This document shows, in pieces, positions 63,614 through 64,000 of a stretch of 64,000 nt of DNA (position 1 is the first letter of the stretch; each line of letters opens with the position of its first letter). Location of the stretch: assembly GCA_905479105.1 (NCBI GenBank), contig CAJQLE010000003.1, positions 124,001 to 188,000 on the forward strand. The letters run 5' to 3'. Position numbers and translations under genes: made by a program. Source of the stretch: an uncultured Flavobacteriales bacterium. GTDB taxonomy: Bacteria > Bacteroidota > Bacteroidia > Flavobacteriales_G > Salibacteraceae. Below the pieces are notes generated by a model, which saw only the letters and a list, made by a program, of their open reading frames with translations, searched no databases and was not told the origin of the DNA.

Positions 63614-64000
63614 ATGCTTCGAGTTTACGGTTTAGTCCTTGTTTTAGTTTGTCTTTCCAATGTTGGTTTTTCACAGGAAGACCCATCTATTGATTCAGCT
63701 GCAGCCGAGATGGTGGAAGAGGATAAAGTCAAGCATCAAGACTTGTTTTACATTGATTTAAATTGGGACCGTCTCTTGGGAGTTTCTGCTCCTATTGAGC
63801 AAAAGTGGTTTGGAAGAGGCATTGGCTTGGGGTTACTTTACGATCAACCTCTTAATAAAAATGGAAATGTGAGTGTTGCCGCAGGTGTTGATTTCACTTC
63901 GCACAACTATTATATGAATTCTATTGCCACACGATTCAAGGGCCCAAATAATTGCTATACAGACTTCAGCATTGTGAGAGATTCTGTTTATACGAGAGGG
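63614..64000 (+). CDS. outer-membrane or secreted beta-rich protein, 5' part only
   Basis: Partial gene running off the window. ATG 63614 starts a signal peptide (MLRVYGLVLVLVCLSNVGFS). The visible 129 residues continue with an acidic linker (EDPSIDSAAAEMVEEDK) and beta-strand-like segments (QDLFYIDLNWDRLLGVSA, GLGLLYDQPLNKNGNVSVAAG), suggesting an outer-membrane beta barrel. TACATTTG at 63588-63595, 18 bases before the ATG, is a -7 element match. Divergent from the FG-GAP pair. Function unknown. Confidence 0.75.
   Translation, partial: MLRVYGLVLVLVCLSNVGFSQEDPSIDSAAAEMVEEDKVKHQDLFYIDLNWDRLLGVSAPIEQKWFGRGIGLGLLYDQPLNKNGNVSVAAGVDFTSHNYYMNSIATRFKGPNNCYTDFSIVRDSVYTRG

Overview
The window comes from the chromosome of a Bacteroidota bacterium, most likely a marine or aquatic member of the Flavobacteriales. 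The evidence is the many secreted proteins with type IX secretion (T9SS) C-terminal sorting domains and SprB/FG-GAP repeats, the -7 promoter element TAnnTTTG in front of several genes, scarce Shine-Dalgarno sequences, a SUF-only Fe-S cluster operon, and small lineage-typical proteins such as a Lacal_2735-like peptide.

Layout. 1-9375 (minus strand): four paralogous giant secreted proteins (FG-GAP repeats, ASPIC/UnbV, SprB repeats, T9SS tail), the first cut by the window edge; their C-terminal halves look mosaic. 9466-16118 (plus): suf operon (sufA, B, C, D, S) with a good Bacteroidota promoter and a palindromic operator candidate, then radA. 16107-22265: membrane and cytoplasmic glycosyltransferases, small proteins and an acyl-CoA carboxylase beta subunit. 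22329-24814 (minus): outer-membrane protein, putative anti-sigma factor, and an ECF sigma factor whose reading frame is broken by a single in-frame TAG. 24934-35366: TrkA-type K+ regulator, M43 metalloprotease, transporters, cystathionine gamma-synthase-like enzyme, UbiA prenyltransferase, methylmalonyl-CoA epimerase, HAD hydrolase.

35468-52197 is the accessory core of the window: an integrative element of about 16.7 kb inserted in the 3' half of a CAT-anticodon tRNA gene. It is bounded by a perfect 50-bp direct repeat of the tRNA 3' end and carries a tyrosine recombinase at its right end. Helically phased 11-bp repeats (core AGACAGTT) lie inside both ends and are probable recombinase/excisionase arm sites. 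Its cargo is a tightly coupled operon (XRE regulator, HsdM, HsdS, HsdR, YgjP-like metallohydrolase), followed by a series of small single-gene units (lipoproteins, SHOCT, TPR, LamG-like secreted protein). These units are separated by copies of a composite intergenic repeat and by cruciform sites that resemble integron attC sites. That cassette-like architecture without any visible integron integrase is the most novel-looking feature here.

52299-54182, just right of the element, is a decay zone with a 5'-truncated paralogue, its intact neighbour, a 59-residue basic peptide and a frameshifted gene. 54271-64000 returns to ordinary chromosome: SDR, two-domain VOC protein, acyltransferase, succinate-semialdehyde dehydrogenase-like enzyme, LapA-like protein, two more secreted FG-GAP proteins, and the start of an outer-membrane protein cut by the window end.

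All functional calls rest on reading motifs in the translated sequence. No database search or computed alignment was possible, so repeat boundaries and similarity statements are by eye.
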